From: Pantoea nemavictus
GTDB taxonomy: Bacteria; Pseudomonadota; Gammaproteobacteria; Enterobacterales; Enterobacteriaceae
DNA: 64,000 nt
NCBI RefSeq assembly: GCF_037479095.1
Contig: NZ_JBBGZW010000001.1
Coordinates: 3,906,001-3,970,000, forward strand
Direction: 5' to 3'
Within the stretch, counting starts at the first letter, position 1, and every line of letters begins with the position of its first letter. The notes below the pieces were generated by a model. That model saw only the letters and a program-made list of their open reading frames with translations. It searched no databases and was not told where the DNA came from. This document shows, one piece after another, positions 33,826-42,879 of this stretch. Both the position numbers and the translations under genes were made by a program.

Positions 33826-34569
33826 ATGAAAGTCCATCTGTCTGCCGACTATCAGTCGGAAACCTGGTTTTATCCAGTTTATTCTCTGACAGGCCAGCTG
33901 ACTGCGGTCGAGCTGGTTACGCAATTTGTCCACGACAGCGCACCTATTACGCTGCCGCAGGATTTGCTGTTGCCGCAGCTGGATGATGCGCAGCAATTAC
34001 GTCTGTTACAGAGCCAACTTTCATTGCTGGAAAAGTACCGCGACTTTTTTGAGCTCAATCAAATTATCGCTTTGGTTCGTATTGATGATTCTATGGCAAA
34101 TACACTTTTAGCCAGCGAGTTTCTGTTAAGAAAATTCAAACAAATTCCTTTTATTGTTTTGGATATCAGCGAAACGTTTCCGCAATTGGCATTGGGTAAA
34201 TCCCATCCTCTGTTAGCGGCGTTGCAACACGAATTTCGTTTATCGCTTTCACAATTTGGCGCAGGAAAAGCACCGGCAAATGCGGTGTACGATAATCTGT
34301 TTAGCGTCCTGAAACTGGATAAAGCCTTTATTCAGGGGTTGGCTAAGCGCGCTTCCTTTACGCCATTTATTCAAACGGTTATCGATACTTTCTCTGATTT
34401 TGCAGAGCAGATCATTATTTGCGGTGTCGATGATAACCAAATGATGGAAAAGATGAACACGCTTAGTGGTGCGCAGCTGCAGGGCAGCCTGTTCCCGGTG
34501 GTTAAGGCCGAACGCTTGAACGATCTGATTTATTCCGACCTTGATTTACCCACGCCTTCGCAGCAGTAA
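33826..34569 (+). CDS. ydiV: YdiV-like degenerate EAL-domain protein
   Basis: A 247-residue protein related to E. coli YdiV, which binds FlhDC and blocks flagellar gene expression and does not degrade cyclic-di-GMP. The EAL-equivalent motif reads AVELVTQF, so the catalytic Glu-Ala-Leu is altered. IVLDISETFPQL, LDKAFIQG and the final LQGSLFPVV follow the EAL fold. I choose ATG 33826 (MKVHLSADYQSETWFYP) because it aligns residue for residue in length with the E. coli start; ATG 33793 would add eleven residues and neither has a good ribosome site. Similarity to E. coli YdiV looks modest, so FlhDC binding is inferred. Confidence 0.8.
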   Translation: MKVHLSADYQSETWFYPVYSLTGQLTAVELVTQFVHDSAPITLPQDLLLPQLDDAQQLRLLQSQLSLLEKYRDFFELNQIIALVRIDDSMANTLLASEFLLRKFKQIPFIVLDISETFPQLALGKSHPLLAALQHEFRLSLSQFGAGKAPANAVYDNLFSVLKLDKAFIQGLAKRASFTPFIQTVIDTFSDFAEQIIICGVDDNQMMEKMNTLSGAQLQGSLFPVVKAERLNDLIYSDLDLPTPSQQ

Positions 34570-34667
34570 TCCTTTCGCCTGTCTTCCGCGCCGCGTCGGC
34601 GTTACACTCTGCTTTATCTTAAAACTCAATGCTGGTGCCTTGTTAAAGTGCACCTTCAGGAGTATCG

Positions 34668-36107
34668 ATGCAATTTACCAATAGCTGGCAGCAAGAATTA
34701 CCCGGATTCTACACCGCGCTGCCGCCGACGCCGCTGGCGGGTGGACGGCTGTTTTATCACAATGTACCGCTGGCGCAAGAGATGGGGGTAGACGATGCGC
34801 TCTTTGCCGGCAACGGCCACGGCGTATGGTCAGGACGTGAGCTGCTGCCCGGCATGTCGCCGCTGGCACAGGTTTACAGCGGCCACCAGTTTGGCGTTTG
34901 GGCCGGACAGCTGGGCGACGGACGCGGCATTTTGCTCGGTGAACAGCAGCTGTCCAAGGGTGGCAAGCTGGACTGGCACCTGAAAGGAGCAGGATTAACA
35001 CCCTATTCGCGAATGGGCGATGGCCGCGCGGTGATCCGTTCCAGCGTGCGGGAATTCCTCGCTTCCGAAGCGCTGCACCATCTGGGAATTCCCACTACGC
35101 GCGCGCTGGCGTTAGCGATTGGTGATGAGCCGGTACTGCGCGAAACGCAGGAGCGCGGCGCGATGTTGATGCGCATTGCGGAAAGCCATCTGCGATTCGG
35201 CCATTTTGAACACGTCTATTATGCGGGTGAGCAAGACAAAGTGCGTATGCTGGCGGATTACGCTATTCGCCATCACTGGCCGCAGCTGCAGGATGAAGCG
35301 GATCGTTATCAGCTGTGGTTCACCGATATCGTGAAACGAACCGCCAGCCTGATCGCGCATTGGCAAAGCGTTGGCTTTGCGCACGGCGTGATGAACACCG
35401 ATAACATGTCGATTCTGGGATTGACGCTGGATTACGGTCCATACGGTTTCCTCGACGACTATCAGCCGAATTATATCTGCAATCACAGTGATTATCAGGG
35501 GCGCTACGCCTTCGAAAATCAGCCGATGATTGGCCTGTGGAACCTGAATCGACTGGCACATGCCTTATCCGGTTTGCTGAGTACCGAACAGCTTAAGCAG
35601 GCGCTCGGCCAGTATGAAAATGAGTTGATGCGCGTTTGGGGTGAGAAGATGCGCGCTAAGCTTGGTTTGCTGACAGCAGATGCCAATGACAACACTATTC
35701 TCACCGGCTTGCTGTCACTGATGACCGCAGAACACAGCGATTACACGCTGACCTTCCGCATGCTAAGCGACACCCAACAGCAGGAAACCCGTTCGCCGCT
35801 GCGTGATGAGTTTATCGATCGCGCCGCCTTTGATCGCTGGTACAGCGACTATCGCCAGCGCCTGTTACAAGACCAGGCCAGCGATGAGCAGCGTCAGGCG
35901 GTAATGAAAGCTGCCAATCCGGCACTGGTGTTGCGCAACTATCTGGCACAGCAGGTGATTGAAGCGGTTGAGAAAGGCGAGACGACGGCGTTAGCCAGGC
36001 TGCATAACGCGTTACAGCAGCCGTTTAGCGATGCGGCCGTTAGCGCTGAGTTGCGCCAACGGCCGCCAGAGTGGGGCAAAACGCTGGAAGTGAGCTGCTC
36101 CAGCTAA
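34668..36107 (+). CDS. selO: Protein adenylyltransferase SelO (YdiU)
   Basis: A 479-residue pseudokinase-fold enzyme that transfers AMP to Ser/Thr/Tyr of target proteins, with ATP bound in a flipped orientation. [24 protein letters not shown] is the glycine-rich region, [19 protein letters not shown] follows, and [30 protein letters not shown] holds the catalytic and metal-binding Asn/Asp. The C-terminus is EVSCSS: in eukaryotes a selenocysteine occupies this region, here an ordinary Cys codon, as in E. coli. ATG 34668 follows CAGGAG. Confidence 0.94.
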   Translation: MQFTNSWQQELPGFYTALPPTPLAGGRLFYHNVPLAQEMGVDDALFAGNGHGVWSGRELLPGMSPLAQVYSGHQFGVWAGQLGDGRGILLGEQQLSKGGKLDWHLKGAGLTPYSRMGDGRAVIRSSVREFLASEALHHLGIPTTRALALAIGDEPVLRETQERGAMLMRIAESHLRFGHFEHVYYAGEQDKVRMLADYAIRHHWPQLQDEADRYQLWFTDIVKRTASLIAHWQSVGFAHGVMNTDNMSILGLTLDYGPYGFLDDYQPNYICNHSDYQGRYAFENQPMIGLWNLNRLAHALSGLLSTEQLKQALGQYENELMRVWGEKMRAKLGLLTADANDNTILTGLLSLMTAEHSDYTLTFRMLSDTQQQETRSPLRDEFIDRAAFDRWYSDYRQRLLQDQASDEQRQAVMKAANPALVLRNYLAQQVIEAVEKGETTALARLHNALQQPFSDAAVSAELRQRPPEWGKTLEVSCSS

Positions 36108-36110
36108 GCG

Positions 36111-37160
36111 TTAGTTGAAACGGCTGTCGACTGCGGCAGCCAGTTTCGCCAGTACCTCGGCGCTGTCTTCCCAGCCGAGGCACGGATCGGTGATCGATTG
36201 GCCATAGGTTAACGCTTCACCGCTCACCACTTTTTGATTCCCTTCCTGCAGGAAACTCTCAATCATCACGCCGGCAACCGCACGTGAACCCGCGCGGATT
36301 TGCGCGGCCACGTCATCGGCAACGTCACGCTGACGACCATGCTGTTTCAGGCAATTGCCGTGGCTAAAGTCGATCACCAATTGCTCAGGCAGGTTAAAAT
36401 CGCGCAAATTCGCTGCCGCCGCTGCCACATCTTCAGCGTGATAGTTGGGCTGACGGCCGCCGCGCAGGATCACATGACCATGCGGGTTGCCGCTGGTTTG
36501 ATAAATGGTCATCTGACCGTTTTTATCGGGTGACAGGAACATATGGCTGGCACGCGCGGCGCGAATCGCATCTACCGCGATCTGTACGTTGCCGTCGGTG
36601 CCATTTTTAAAGCCCACCGGACAGGAGAGCGCTGAGGCCATTTCACGGTGAATCTGGCTTTCGGTGGTACGCGCGCCAATCGCGCCCCAGCTAATCAGGT
36701 CGGCAATAAATTGGCCGATCACCATATCAAGAAATTCGGTGGCGGTCGGCATGCCCAGCGCATTGATATCCAGCAGCAATTTGCGGGCAATAGCAATGCC
36801 GCGATTCACATCGTAACTGCCATCCAGATCGGGATCGGAAATCAGGCCTTTCCAGCCCACGACGGTGCGGGGTTTTTCGAAGTAGGCACGCATCACAATT
36901 TCCAGGCGATCCTGATGGCGCTCGCGCAGCACATTGAGACGCTGGGCATATTCCATCGCCGCTTTGGGATCGTGCAGCGAGCATGGGCCGATAATCACCA
37001 GCAGACGTGGATCTTCACCGGTCAGAATACGCGCAATGCGTTGGCGTGCCGCAGTGACGTTGGCGGCAATGTCCGCCGAAATGGGGTGTTCATGCGCGAG
37101 TGCAGCCGGAGTCAGCAGGCTACCGATGCGCGCGGTGCGCAGTTCATCAGTCTTGTTCAT
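36111..37160 (-). CDS. aroH: DAHP synthase, AroH (Trp-sensitive) type
   Basis: First shikimate-pathway step: condenses phosphoenolpyruvate and erythrose 4-phosphate. A 349-residue type I DAHP synthase with LLVIIGPCSLHDPKAAMEYA, FEKPRTVVGWKGLISDPDLDGSYDVNRG, GARTTESQIHREMASALSCPVGFKNGTDG and IDFSHGNCLKQH. It begins MNKTDELRTARI as in E. coli AroH rather than AroF or AroG, and lies between selO and ppsR as in E. coli. Tryptophan sensitivity is inferred from that orthology. The start 37160 is chosen over an upstream in-frame codon at 37220. I could not confirm a TrpR operator. Confidence 0.92.
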   Translation of the reverse strand: MNKTDELRTARIGSLLTPAALAHEHPISADIAANVTAARQRIARILTGEDPRLLVIIGPCSLHDPKAAMEYAQRLNVLRERHQDRLEIVMRAYFEKPRTVVGWKGLISDPDLDGSYDVNRGIAIARKLLLDINALGMPTATEFLDMVIGQFIADLISWGAIGARTTESQIHREMASALSCPVGFKNGTDGNVQIAVDAIRAARASHMFLSPDKNGQMTIYQTSGNPHGHVILRGGRQPNYHAEDVAAAAANLRDFNLPEQLVIDFSHGNCLKQHGRQRDVADDVAAQIRAGSRAVAGVMIESFLQEGNQKVVSGEALTYGQSITDPCLGWEDSAEVLAKLAAAVDSRFN

Positions 37161-37358
37161 TGAGATTCTCAAAAATGGGTTCTTCGCAGCGGTGAAATAC
37201 CGGGAAGTGATGGTGGTCACAATAAACTAATAGTCTGCGAATTCAACCTGCTAAAAACAAAGGGCATAAAACAAGACGGAAGCCAGGCTTTACGCCCTAA
37301 ATACAGGTGGATTCTCAGCCCATGAGGTCGCCAAAGTTGGCGACACAATAGAAGGCTG

Positions 37359-38186
37359 TTAATACATGCTGCGGCTGAGGCCCATGATATCGAGGATTTT
37401 GGTGGCGATCTCTTCCACCGAATAGTTGGTACTGTTGAGGTAACGAATCTGGTTAGTGCGGAACAGCGCTTCCACTTCGCCCACTTCCAGGCGGCATTGG
37501 CGCAGCGACGCATAGCGGGTATTTTCCGCGCGCTCCTGTCGAATCGCCGCCAGACGCTCCGGATCGATGGTCAGGCCGAACAGCTTATGCTGATGCGCAC
37601 GCAGCGCCGGCGGCAGCTTCAGGTTATCCATGTCATCCGCGATGAAGGGATAGTTGGCGGCACGCACGCCAAATTGCATTGCCAGGTAGAGGCTGGTGGG
37701 GGTTTTACCGCAGCGCGACACGCCGAGCAAAATCACCTGCGCATCCTCCAGGCCACGTAACGAAATACCGTCATCATGTGCGAGGGTGTAATCGATCGCC
37801 GCAATACGCGCATCGTATTTACCCAGATTGCTGGCGGTTAATCCGTGCGTTCGGTGCGCTACCGGCATCGATGCGACGCCCAGTTCGCTCTGCAACGGCG
37901 CCACCAGCGCCTGCACGATGTCCTGACAAAAGCCTTCGCTCTCCAGAATAATTTCGCGAACGTCGGGGGTGACAATGGAAAAAAACACCACTGGGCGCAG
38001 GCCGCTCTGCTGATACAACGCGTTGATCTGTGCTTTAACCGCCTGCGCGCGCTGCACATTCTCCACAAACGGCAGCGTCACGCTATGGGTCATCACCGGG
38101 AACTGTGACAGCACCGCATGCCCGAGCACTTCGGCGGTAATGGCGGTACCATCAGAAATGTAAAAGACGCTGCGTTCAGTATTCAT
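37359..38186 (-). CDS. ppsR: PEP synthase regulatory protein PpsR (kinase/pyrophosphorylase)
   Basis: Inactivates PEP synthase by ADP-dependent phosphorylation of a Thr next to the catalytic His, and reactivates it by Pi-dependent dephosphorylation. A 275-residue DUF299 protein with the P-loop [11 protein letters not shown] and an N-terminal [13 protein letters not shown]. The start MNTERSVFY (38186) follows AGAGGA; an in-frame codon at 38234 is not conserved. It is divergent from its target ppsA across a 450-bp AT-rich gap. Confidence 0.95.
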   Translation of the reverse strand: MNTERSVFYISDGTAITAEVLGHAVLSQFPVMTHSVTLPFVENVQRAQAVKAQINALYQQSGLRPVVFFSIVTPDVREIILESEGFCQDIVQALVAPLQSELGVASMPVAHRTHGLTASNLGKYDARIAAIDYTLAHDDGISLRGLEDAQVILLGVSRCGKTPTSLYLAMQFGVRAANYPFIADDMDNLKLPPALRAHQHKLFGLTIDPERLAAIRQERAENTRYASLRQCRLEVGEVEALFRTNQIRYLNSTNYSVEEIATKILDIMGLSRSMY

Positions 38187-38531
38187 AGTGCGAATAATCC
38201 TCTTGCGTACCCATGACCAAATTAACAATGACAATATTTCATTTTAAATAATAGTAAAATAAAATATCCATATTGTCCGCTAATGCGCTCACAAAGATGA
38301 ATAAGCGAATAATCAATTTTAGATGAAATGCTGTTTTGAAAAGCGCTATTTTCGCGCATTTTCCTTTTCGCGCATGAAATAAAGTGTGCAGGCGTTGCGC
38401 AACAAAAATCAATCGCTAACCCTCTGAAAAGGGGAAAAATATCGCCACAGCAATTAATTAACCTGAAATAGCCCGGTTGCGCAACTCAGGTAATTCTACG
38501 TACTAATCCTATTTTGCCGCTCTTTTCCTGC

Positions 38532-38545
38532 TTTAACGATTCAAC
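38532..38545 (+). promoter_or_regulatory. Cra (FruR) site upstream of ppsA, in a 450-bp AT-rich gap
   Basis: On the minus strand GTTGAATCGTTAAA fits the Cra consensus RSTGAAWCSNTHHW at 13 of 14 positions, 92 bp before ppsA. Cra activates ppsA in E. coli. The rest of 38187-38636 is AT-rich with no gene visible; promoters for ppsR and ppsA must lie there but I cannot place them surely. Confidence 0.65.
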
Positions 38546-38636
38546 ACTTAGTCTTTATTAATCGGTTGTGCCAGGCTGTTTTGGCGAACAGCAAAATGTT
38601 CCATGTGTATTCACATCATTTAAAAGGATAATCTCA

Positions 38637-41024
38637 ATGTCCAATCAAGACCAACAGTCGCTAGTGCTCTGGTACAACCAGCTTGGCATGCATGATGTTG
38701 ATCGGGTGGGAGGTAAAAATGCCTCCCTCGGAGAAATGATTACTAATTTGTCGTCGCTGGGCGTTTCCGTGCCAAATGGCTACGCGACCACATCTTACGC
38801 GTTTAATCTGTTTCTCGATCAAAGCGGACTGAACCAGCGTATTTATGATTTGCTGGATAAAACGGATGTTGATGATGTTGCTGAACTCGCGCAAGCGGGT
38901 AAACAAATTCGTCAATGGGTGGTCGATACGCCATTCCAGCCTGAGCTGGAGGCGGCGATTCGCAGCGCCTACGAACAACTCTCTGCGGATGATGCTGAGG
39001 CCTCCTTCGCGGTGCGCTCATCAGCCACCGCCGAGGATATGCCCGACGCCTCGTTTGCTGGCCAGCAAGAAACGTTCCTCAACGTGCAGGGCTATGACGC
39101 GGTGATTATCGCAGTCAAACACGTTTACGCTTCCTTATTTAACGATCGTGCCATCTCTTATCGTGTGCACCAGGGCTACGACCATCGCGGCGTCGCGCTG
39201 TCAGCTGGTATTCAGCGCATGGTGCGATCGGACCTCGCTTCGTCTGGCGTAATGTTCACCATTGATACCGAATCGGGCTTTGATCAGGTGGTGTTTATCA
39301 CCTCGGCGTACGGTTTGGGTGAAATGGTGGTGCAGGGCGCGGTTAACCCCGATGAGTTCTACGTGCACAAACCGACGCTGGCAGCCAATCGCCCGGCGAT
39401 TGTGCGCCGCACCATGGGCTCGAAAAAGCTGCGCATGGTGTATGCCGATTCGCAGGAGCATGGCGAGCAGGTGCGCATTGAAGATGTTGAGCAGGAGCAG
39501 CGCGATCGCTTCAGTTTAACCGATGACGAAGTGCAGGCGCTGGCGCGTCAGGCGGTGCTGATTGAGCAGCACTATAAGCGTCCGATGGACATTGAGTGGG
39601 CGAAAGATGGCCACACCGGCAAACTGTTTATCGTGCAGGCGCGTCCGGAAACGGTACGCTCTAATGGCCAGGTCATGGAGCGCTATACGCTGCAGGGTAA
39701 AGGCAAGGTGGTGGTTGAAGGCCGCGCCATTGGTCATCGCATTGGCGCTGGCGAAGTGAAGGTCATTCACGATATTAGCGAGATGCACCGCATTGAAAAA
39801 GGCGATGTGCTGGTAACCGATATGACCGATCCCGATTGGGAACCGATCATGAAGAAAGCGTCGGCCATTGTCACCAATCGCGGCGGTCGTACCTGCCACG
39901 CGGCGATCATCGCGCGTGAACTGGGTATTCCCGCGGTGGTGGGCTGTGGTGATGCTACCGATCACCTCAAAGATGGTCATAAAGTCACGGTTTCCTGCGC
40001 CGAAGGCGATACCGGTTATGTGTATGGCGAGCTACTGGACTTTGAAGTGACCAGCTCACAGGTCGATACCATGCCGGATCTGCCGCTGAAAATTATGATG
40101 AACATCGGTAACCCGGATCGGGCCTTTGACTTCGCCTGCTTACCAAACGAAGGGGTGGGCCTGGCGCGTCTCGAATTCATCATTAACCGTATGATTGGCG
40201 TGCATCCGAAAGCGCTGCTGGAGTTTGATCAGCAAACGCCGGAGCTGCAACAGCAGATTCGTCAGATGATGAAAGGTTTTGACGACCCCATTGAGTTCTA
40301 CATCGGCCGTCTGACCGAAGGGATTGCTACGCTGGGCGCGGCGTTTGCACCGAAGCGCGTGATCGTCCGTCTCTCTGATTTCAAAACTAACGAATACGCC
40401 AACCTGGTAGGCGGCGAGCGTTATGAGCCGGAGGAAGAGAACCCGATGCTCGGCTTCCGCGGTGCCGGTCGTTACGTGGCCGACAATTTCCGCGACTGCT
40501 TCAAGCTGGAGTGTGAAGCAGTGAAACGCGTACGTAACGAGATGGGGCTGACCAACGTCGAGATCATGATCCCGTTTGTGCGCACCGTCGATCAAGCCGA
40601 AGCGGTGGTGGCGGAATTAGCAAAAAATGGCCTGAAGCGCGGCGAGAACGGCCTCAAGGTGATCATGATGTGTGAGATTCCGTCAAATGCCTTGCTGGCG
40701 GAACAGTTCCTTGAGCACTTTGATGGCTTCTCTATCGGTTCTAACGATATGACGCAGCTGGCGCTCGGTCTCGATCGCGATTCCGGCGTGGTGTCGGCTC
40801 TGTTTGATGAGCGCAATGATGCGGTGAAAGCGCTACTGTCGATGGCCATCAAGGCAGCGAAAAAACAGGGTAAATACGTCGGTATTTGTGGGCAAGGACC
40901 GTCCGATCATCAGGACTTTGCCGCATGGCTGATGGAGCAGGGCATTGATAGCCTGTCGCTCAATCCGGATACCGTAGTGGAAACCTGGTTAGGTTTAGCA
41001 GAGCTGAACGCCGCGAAACATTAA
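38637..41024 (+). CDS. ppsA: Phosphoenolpyruvate synthase
   Basis: Makes PEP from pyruvate and ATP for gluconeogenesis. A 795-residue enzyme: N-terminal ATP-grasp domain ([34 protein letters not shown]), central swivelling domain with phosphorylated His421 in [13 protein letters not shown] (the adjacent Thr is the PpsR target), and a C-terminal PEP/pyruvate barrel ending in [31 protein letters not shown] 38637 ([18 protein letters not shown]) has AAAAGGATA upstream; in-frame codons further upstream are not conserved. Confidence 0.97.
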   Translation: MSNQDQQSLVLWYNQLGMHDVDRVGGKNASLGEMITNLSSLGVSVPNGYATTSYAFNLFLDQSGLNQRIYDLLDKTDVDDVAELAQAGKQIRQWVVDTPFQPELEAAIRSAYEQLSADDAEASFAVRSSATAEDMPDASFAGQQETFLNVQGYDAVIIAVKHVYASLFNDRAISYRVHQGYDHRGVALSAGIQRMVRSDLASSGVMFTIDTESGFDQVVFITSAYGLGEMVVQGAVNPDEFYVHKPTLAANRPAIVRRTMGSKKLRMVYADSQEHGEQVRIEDVEQEQRDRFSLTDDEVQALARQAVLIEQHYKRPMDIEWAKDGHTGKLFIVQARPETVRSNGQVMERYTLQGKGKVVVEGRAIGHRIGAGEVKVIHDISEMHRIEKGDVLVTDMTDPDWEPIMKKASAIVTNRGGRTCHAAIIARELGIPAVVGCGDATDHLKDGHKVTVSCAEGDTGYVYGELLDFEVTSSQVDTMPDLPLKIMMNIGNPDRAFDFACLPNEGVGLARLEFIINRMIGVHPKALLEFDQQTPELQQQIRQMMKGFDDPIEFYIGRLTEGIATLGAAFAPKRVIVRLSDFKTNEYANLVGGERYEPEEENPMLGFRGAGRYVADNFRDCFKLECEAVKRVRNEMGLTNVEIMIPFVRTVDQAEAVVAELAKNGLKRGENGLKVIMMCEIPSNALLAEQFLEHFDGFSIGSNDMTQLALGLDRDSGVVSALFDERNDAVKALLSMAIKAAKKQGKYVGICGQGPSDHQDFAAWLMEQGIDSLSLNPDTVVETWLGLAELNAAKH

Positions 41025-41081
41025 CCAAACGGTAATTTTGACGTATCGGTCATGAATCTGATGCGTTGAGGTTAAAATCAT

Positions 41082-41112
41082 TAAGGTCAGCACTGCTGGC
41101 CTTATTTTTTTG
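41082..41112 (+). terminator. Terminator after ppsA
   Basis: TAAGGTCAGCA / TGCTGGCCTTA-type stem with one G-T pair, followed by TTTTTTT. It lies 15 bp from the 3' end of rprA on the opposite strand. Confidence 0.8.
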
Positions 41113-41126
41113 CATTAATAACAGAC

Positions 41127-41222
41127 AAAAAAAAGCCCATCACAGGGGATGGGCAAAGACTACACACAGCAATTCTTCACTTTACTCAGGGGAATAAGGT
41201 TGTTTAAAAATCAGTAGCTTGA
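41127..41222 (-). ncRNA. rprA: Small regulatory RNA RprA
   Basis: An Hfq-dependent sRNA known to activate rpoS translation. The minus strand carries the E. coli RprA core in order: TCCCCTGAGT, then GAATTGCTGTGTG followed directly by TAGTCTTTGCCC, and the terminator CCCATC-N-GATGGG with eight T (41134-41127). The 5' hairpin is shorter than in E. coli (AATCA/TGATT), so the RNA is about 95 nt; the 5' end is estimated from a TATGTT -10 at 41228-41233. It lies downstream of ydiK, the E. coli location. The rpoS-pairing block is intact. An RcsB box lies upstream. Confidence 0.92.
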
Positions 41223-41268
41223 TTCCAAACATAGGAAACATGTTATTGATCAGGCTCGCTGGCGTCTT

Positions 41269-41282
41269 TAAGAATCCTCTTA
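41269..41282 (-). promoter_or_regulatory. RcsB box of rprA
   Basis: On the minus strand TAAGAGGATTCTTA matches the RcsAB consensus TAAGRATATTCYTA at 12 of 14 bases. It is centred about 54 bp upstream of the estimated rprA start. The rest of 41283-41561 shows no gene, only a GGTGCGC/GCGCACC hairpin at 41511-41530 near the ydiK end. Confidence 0.72.
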
Positions 41283-41561
41283 TTAGTTTAAAGCTGATAA
41301 CCTTTCATGGAGATTTTCTGAGGTTTTCGCGCCTGATTCAGTTTGAAAAATAATCATTCGATTAACGAATCCCGCCTAAAGCAGCGAAAACTGCGTTTTA
41401 TCTTAAAAATCGCTTATGGAAAAAAATTATTGTTTCACTGAAATGAACGGGGGCATTAGGCGGGTTAAAGTAAGGCCAGTGTAAAACGGAGTACTGGCAG
41501 CGGAAAGTTTGGTGCGCACGGGGGCGCACCTGAAAAAATTCATCACAGCAACAATGTTAGC

Positions 41562-42674
41562 TTAAGGATGCTCTTCTTCGTGCTCGGCGAGGGCTTCAAT
41601 GGCGGTTTGCATATCATCATCCGGTTCGGGCGCTTCATGCATCCACACCGAAACCAGTCGATAAGAGACGGCCAGTACCACCGGACCGATAAACAGACCG
41701 ATCATACCAAAGGCAATTAAACCGCCAATGACGCCGGAGAGAATCAGGATCATCGGCAAATCTGCACCCATGCGAATCAGTACCGGGCGCAACACGCTAT
41801 CCAGCGTACCTACCACACAACTCCACACCAGCAGCACCGTGCCCCAGGTGGTATCGCCGCTCCAGTAAAGCCAGATAATGGCCGGAACCAGCACCACCAG
41901 CGGACCGAGTTGCACCAGGCAGGTCAGAATCATCAGCACGGTCAGCAACGTGGCATAAGGAATGCCGGAAATCGCCAGCCCAATGCCGCCTAACACGCCT
42001 TGCACCAGCGCGGTGACCACCACACCCAGCGCCACGGCCCGAATGGCTTGACCCGCTAACAGCACTGCGGCATCGCCGCGGCGTCCGCTCATGCGATAAG
42101 CAAAATGACGAATGCCGTGCCCAACCTGTTCGCCGCGCCAGTAGAGCAGCACGCTGAACAGCAGCATCACGATGAGATGCATCATAAAACGACCAAAGTG
42201 CCCGGCCTGCGCGACGAAGAAGCCTGTCGTCCGACCAATATAAGGCTGCACCTGGCTCAGTATCGCCGAGCCACCGCCATCGACTAACTTGTGATAGCTG
42301 GAGTAGAGTTTTCTGCCCGCATAAGGAATCTCGCGTAGCCAGGCGAAATCAGGCATCACCAGATGGCGCTGCGTCGCCCAGGTAATTACCGGCGCACTGT
42401 TATCAATCAGGCTGCTGACCAGCAGAGCAATAGGAATAATAAACAGCAGTAATAGCAAAATAGTCATGGCGATCACCGCCAGCGAGCGTCGTCCCCACAG
42501 CAGATGTTGCAGATGAATCATTAAAGGCCAGGTAGCAATCACCACCATGCTGGCCCAGGCGAAGCCCAGAATAAACGGCTGCACCACCCACAGACAGGCG
42601 ATGATCATGATCAGAATGAACATCAGCGAAAACAGCATTTGCGGTAAGTCCATACCGCGTTGCAGGCTTTTCAT
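41562..42674 (-). CDS. ydiK: AI-2E family membrane protein YdiK
   Basis: A 370-residue inner-membrane protein of the AI-2 exporter-like (AI-2E/UPF0118) family with about eight membrane segments. Conserved blocks: VVQPFILGFAWASMVVIATWP, GVLGGIGLAISGIPYATLLTVLMI and SGVIGGLIAFGMIGLFIGPVVLAV. Substrate is unknown; relatives include Na+/H+ antiporters and signal exporters. The start is ATG 42674 or the GTG directly before it (42677); GAGG lies 9 bases before the GTG. The C-terminus is acidic (EALAEHEEEHP). It is divergent from ydiJ with a PurR box between. Confidence 0.9.
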   Translation of the reverse strand: MKSLQRGMDLPQMLFSLMFILIMIIACLWVVQPFILGFAWASMVVIATWPLMIHLQHLLWGRRSLAVIAMTILLLLLFIIPIALLVSSLIDNSAPVITWATQRHLVMPDFAWLREIPYAGRKLYSSYHKLVDGGGSAILSQVQPYIGRTTGFFVAQAGHFGRFMMHLIVMLLFSVLLYWRGEQVGHGIRHFAYRMSGRRGDAAVLLAGQAIRAVALGVVVTALVQGVLGGIGLAISGIPYATLLTVLMILTCLVQLGPLVVLVPAIIWLYWSGDTTWGTVLLVWSCVVGTLDSVLRPVLIRMGADLPMILILSGVIGGLIAFGMIGLFIGPVVLAVSYRLVSVWMHEAPEPDDDMQTAIEALAEHEEEHP

Positions 42675-42845
42675 CACAACGGTTAACCTCGATTGAATCC
42701 TTCAGAGTGGGGCTGAACAGCCCTGATTAATGATGATCTATTTCCCGAAAATTAAACAGGAAAAGCAGCGGAAGCGGCACGCATTCCTGAAAAAACAGCA
42801 GCCAGCAAAAAAATATGATAAAACCAAGGGCTGAAAAAAATGACG

Positions 42846-42861
42846 ACGCAAACGTTTACAA
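42846..42861. promoter_or_regulatory. PurR box between ydiK and ydiJ
   Basis: ACGCAAACGTTTACAA matches the PurR consensus ACGCAAACGTTTNCNT except at the last base. It lies 18 bp before the ydiJ start, where binding would block ydiJ expression, and 172 bp from ydiK. Confidence 0.68.
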
Positions 42862-42879
42862 CATCTCGGTCACTCAATA

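Noticed and set aside
36111..36160. Selenocysteine at the end of SelO, suggested by its family name
   Set aside because: The SelO frame ends in an ordinary Cys-Ser-Ser followed by TAA just upstream; there is no in-frame TGA or SECIS-like hairpin.
37224..37237. TrpR operator upstream of aroH (AAACTAATAGTCTG)
   Set aside because: Only one half resembles the ACTAGTTAACTAGT consensus; too weak to list.
37327..37344. GTCGCCA/TGGCGAC hairpin between aroH and ppsR as a terminator
   Set aside because: The stem is perfect, but neither strand has a T-run, so I cannot say it terminates.
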